Shown one piece after another: positions 62,608 to 64,000 of a DNA stretch of 64,000 nucleotides. Numbering within the stretch: the first letter of the stretch is position 1; every line of letters starts with the position of its first letter. The notes beneath the pieces are model-generated. The model was not told the origin of the DNA. It made no database searches and was given only the letters and a program-made list of their open reading frames with translations. Position numbers and translations under genes: made by a program. The stretch covers positions 1 to 64,000 of the forward strand of contig JACRIN010000023.1 in NCBI GenBank assembly GCA_016220085.1, read 5' to 3'. The DNA is from Planctomycetota bacterium. Its GTDB lineage: Bacteria; Planctomycetota; UBA1135; GCA-002686595.

Positions 62608-63582
62608 TTAGTAGCCGTGGACGTGCTCGATCGCATCGAGCACGCGACGCGCATCGGGCATGTAGTGGTGCTCGAGCGTGTTCGGGAAAGGCGTGTCGAA
62701 GCCGGTGACGCGCGCGATCGGCGCTTCCATGTACTCGATCGCGTTCTCGGCGATCAGAGCGCTGATCTCGCCGCCGAAGCCGCAGAAGCGCGGGGCCTCG
62801 TGGACGACGACGACGCGGCCGGTTTGCTTGGCCGCTTCGAGCACGCCCTCTTCGTCGAGCGGCAGCAGCGTGCGCAGGTCGATCACCAAGCACTCGATGC
62901 CCTTCTCCGCGGCTTGCTCGGCGGCCTTCATGCAGACGGGCACCATCGCGCCGTAGCAGAAGACGGTGACGCCCTTGCCTTCGCGCACGGTGCGCAGCGT
63001 CGACAGCGGCACGGTGTACGTGCCTTCGGGCACTTCGCCCTTCACTTGGCGGTACAGCGCCTTCGGCTCGAGGAAGATCACCGGATCGGGATCGTCGATC
63101 GAGGCGAGCAACAGTCCCTTCGCGTCGTGCGGCGTCGACGGGATCACGACCTTCAAGCCCGGCGTGTGACAGAAGTACGCCTCGCCGGACTGCGAGTGGT
63201 AGAGCCCGCCGCGGATGCCGCCGCCGTACGGCGTGCGGATCACCATCGGGCACGTGTACTGGCCGCCGGAGCGGTACCGGAACTTCGCTGCTTCGCTGAC
63301 GATCTGGTCGAACGCCGGGAAGATGAAGTCTTGGAACTGGATCTCGCACACGGGCTTCAAGCCGTTGAGCGCCATCCCGATGCCGGTGCCGATGATGCCG
63401 TCCTCGGAGAGCGGCGTGTCGAAGCAGCGCCCCTTGCCGAACTCCTTGGTCAACCCTTCGGTCGCCAGGAACACGCCGCCCTTCGGGCCGACGTCCTCGC
63501 CGAGCACCACCACCGACGGGTCGTCGCGCATCGCGGTCTTGAGCGCGTCGTTCACCGCTTGGACGAGAGTGAGCGTTGCCAT
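62608..63582 (-). CDS. 2-oxoacid dehydrogenase E1 beta subunit
   Basis: The 324-residue protein starts at ATG 63582 (MATLTLVQAVNDALKTAMRD). It has the transketolase-like pyrimidine-binding domain (VVVLGEDVGPKGGVF, PLSEDGIIGTGIGMAL, IQFQDFIFPAFDQIVSEAAK) and the C-terminal transketolase domain (VFCYGAMVPVCMKAAEQAAE, RTLLPLDEEGVLE, NAIEYMEAPIARVTGFDTP). With E1 alpha it forms the heterotetrameric E1. The branched-chain type is favoured by MALNGLKPVCEIQFQDF, but pyruvate dehydrogenase cannot be excluded. It follows E1 alpha by 29 bases and precedes E2 by 19. Confidence 0.93.
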   Translation of the reverse strand: MATLTLVQAVNDALKTAMRDDPSVVVLGEDVGPKGGVFLATEGLTKEFGKGRCFDTPLSEDGIIGTGIGMALNGLKPVCEIQFQDFIFPAFDQIVSEAAKFRYRSGGQYTCPMVIRTPYGGGIRGGLYHSQSGEAYFCHTPGLKVVIPSTPHDAKGLLLASIDDPDPVIFLEPKALYRQVKGEVPEGTYTVPLSTLRTVREGKGVTVFCYGAMVPVCMKAAEQAAEKGIECLVIDLRTLLPLDEEGVLEAAKQTGRVVVVHEAPRFCGFGGEISALIAENAIEYMEAPIARVTGFDTPFPNTLEHHYMPDARRVLDAIEHVHGY

Positions 63583-63611
63583 GTCGTGTCTCTTCGTGAA
63601 CTCGGGTGGGA

Positions 63612-64000
63612 TCAGAGCGGGAACTTGCCGTCGCCTGCGAACGCGTCGCCCTTGCGGCGCGCGAGCTCGAACGAAGCCTCGCCTTGCTTGCGGATGTGCT
63701 GCGGAACGGTCGCGTAGACGTCGCTGAAGATCGTCTCGAGCGGAGGCGGCGCGGTCGCTTCGGCGAGCTTGGCCGCGGCGCCGATCTCCTCCATCGCTTC
63801 GGCGTAGAGCTTCTCGCCGAGCTCCTTCGTCCAGAGCTTGCGGGTCGCGAGGAAGCGCTCGAAACGCGCCACCGGGTCCTTCTTCGTCCATTCCTCGACT
63901 TCGTGCTTCGGCACGTAGCGGGTCGGATCGTCGGACGTCGAGTGGCCGCCCATGCGATACGTCACCGCCTCGATCAAGGTCGGTCCGCGGCCGGCGCGCG
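63612..64000 (-). CDS. 2-oxoacid dehydrogenase E1 alpha, 3' part (runs off the window)
   Basis: Only the last 128 or so residues are in the window. The sequence reads RAGRGPTLIEAVTYRMGGHS, then STSDDPTRYVPKHEVEEWTK, and ends KGDAFAGDGKFPL. This matches the C-terminal third of E1 alpha, including the loop (GHSTSDDPTRY) that is phosphorylated in mammals. It is more diverged from the orphan copy at 7484-8596 than a recent duplicate would be. It is followed by the E1 beta and E2 genes as a normal operon. The 5' part lies beyond the window. Confidence 0.93.
   Translation of the reverse strand, partial: RAGRGPTLIEAVTYRMGGHSTSDDPTRYVPKHEVEEWTKKDPVARFERFLATRKLWTKELGEKLYAEAMEEIGAAAKLAEATAPPPLETIFSDVYATVPQHIRKQGEASFELARRKGDAFAGDGKFPL

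Overview
This is a GC-rich bacterial chromosome window with dense coding on both strands and many ATGA/TGATG start-stop overlaps. It carries Tat and lipoprotein signals, outer-membrane-type proteins, formylglycine sulfatases, a 3-keto-disaccharide hydrolase domain (DUF1080) protein, a P-domain subtilase and an extraordinary load of multihaem cytochromes. That mix fits a Gram-negative-type environmental bacterium. I favour an uncultured Planctomycetota-like lineage, with Myxococcota/Acidobacteriota-like groups as alternatives; this is inference, since no rRNA or marker gene is present. No tRNA, rRNA, CRISPR array, insertion sequence or integrase was recognised.

Layout. 1-10.3 kb: degradative and surface genes (DUF1080 protein, subtilase, sulfatase, trypsin-like lipoprotein) plus an orphan 2-oxoacid dehydrogenase E1 alpha. 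10.4-20.6 kb (+): an electron-transfer module of tetrahaem lipoprotein, 4x[4Fe-4S] Tat protein and NrfD, then an ADP-forming acyl-CoA synthetase, then two giant fusions of periplasmic multihaem domains (13 and 19 haem motifs) to b-type membrane domains. 20.7-28.6 kb (-): a Rieske/cytochrome b operon followed by 9-, 18- and 10-haem cytochromes and small membrane proteins. 28.7-40.2 kb (-): a porin-cytochrome locus with two OmcA/MtrC-type decahaem lipoproteins, a 13-haem lipoprotein, a C-terminal-Phe beta-barrel, two paralogous helical-repeat proteins, a small zinc-ribbon protein and a tetrahaem c554-type protein. 40.5-43.8 kb: a sigma-54 response regulator and a divergent PAS histidine kinase. 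The stretch from 10.4 to 40.2 kb encodes 110 haem c attachment motifs in ten proteins, and one further tetrahaem protein lies at 52-54 kb.

44-57 kb: methionine sulfoxide reductase MsrB-MsrA fusion, DUF4388 proteins, decayed DUF4160/DUF2442 genes, and an unusual three-gene operon (Cys-rich secreted peptide, metallophosphatase-cytochrome, DoxX/erythromycin-esterase/beta-helix chimera), then MarR/SRPBCC. 57-60.8 kb: an accessory islet with an AAA ATPase and partner (defence-like) bracketed by duplicated 3' ends of the E2 gene. 60.8-64 kb: 2-oxoacid dehydrogenase E2, E1 beta and a partial E1 alpha running off the edge.

How it works together (inference): quinol from central metabolism is oxidised by the NrfD module, the b-type/multihaem fusions and the unusual Rieske/b complex. 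Electrons then pass along periplasmic multihaem wires and through the porin-cytochrome conduit to an extracellular acceptor (or inward from a donor), under control of the adjacent sigma-54 two-component pair.
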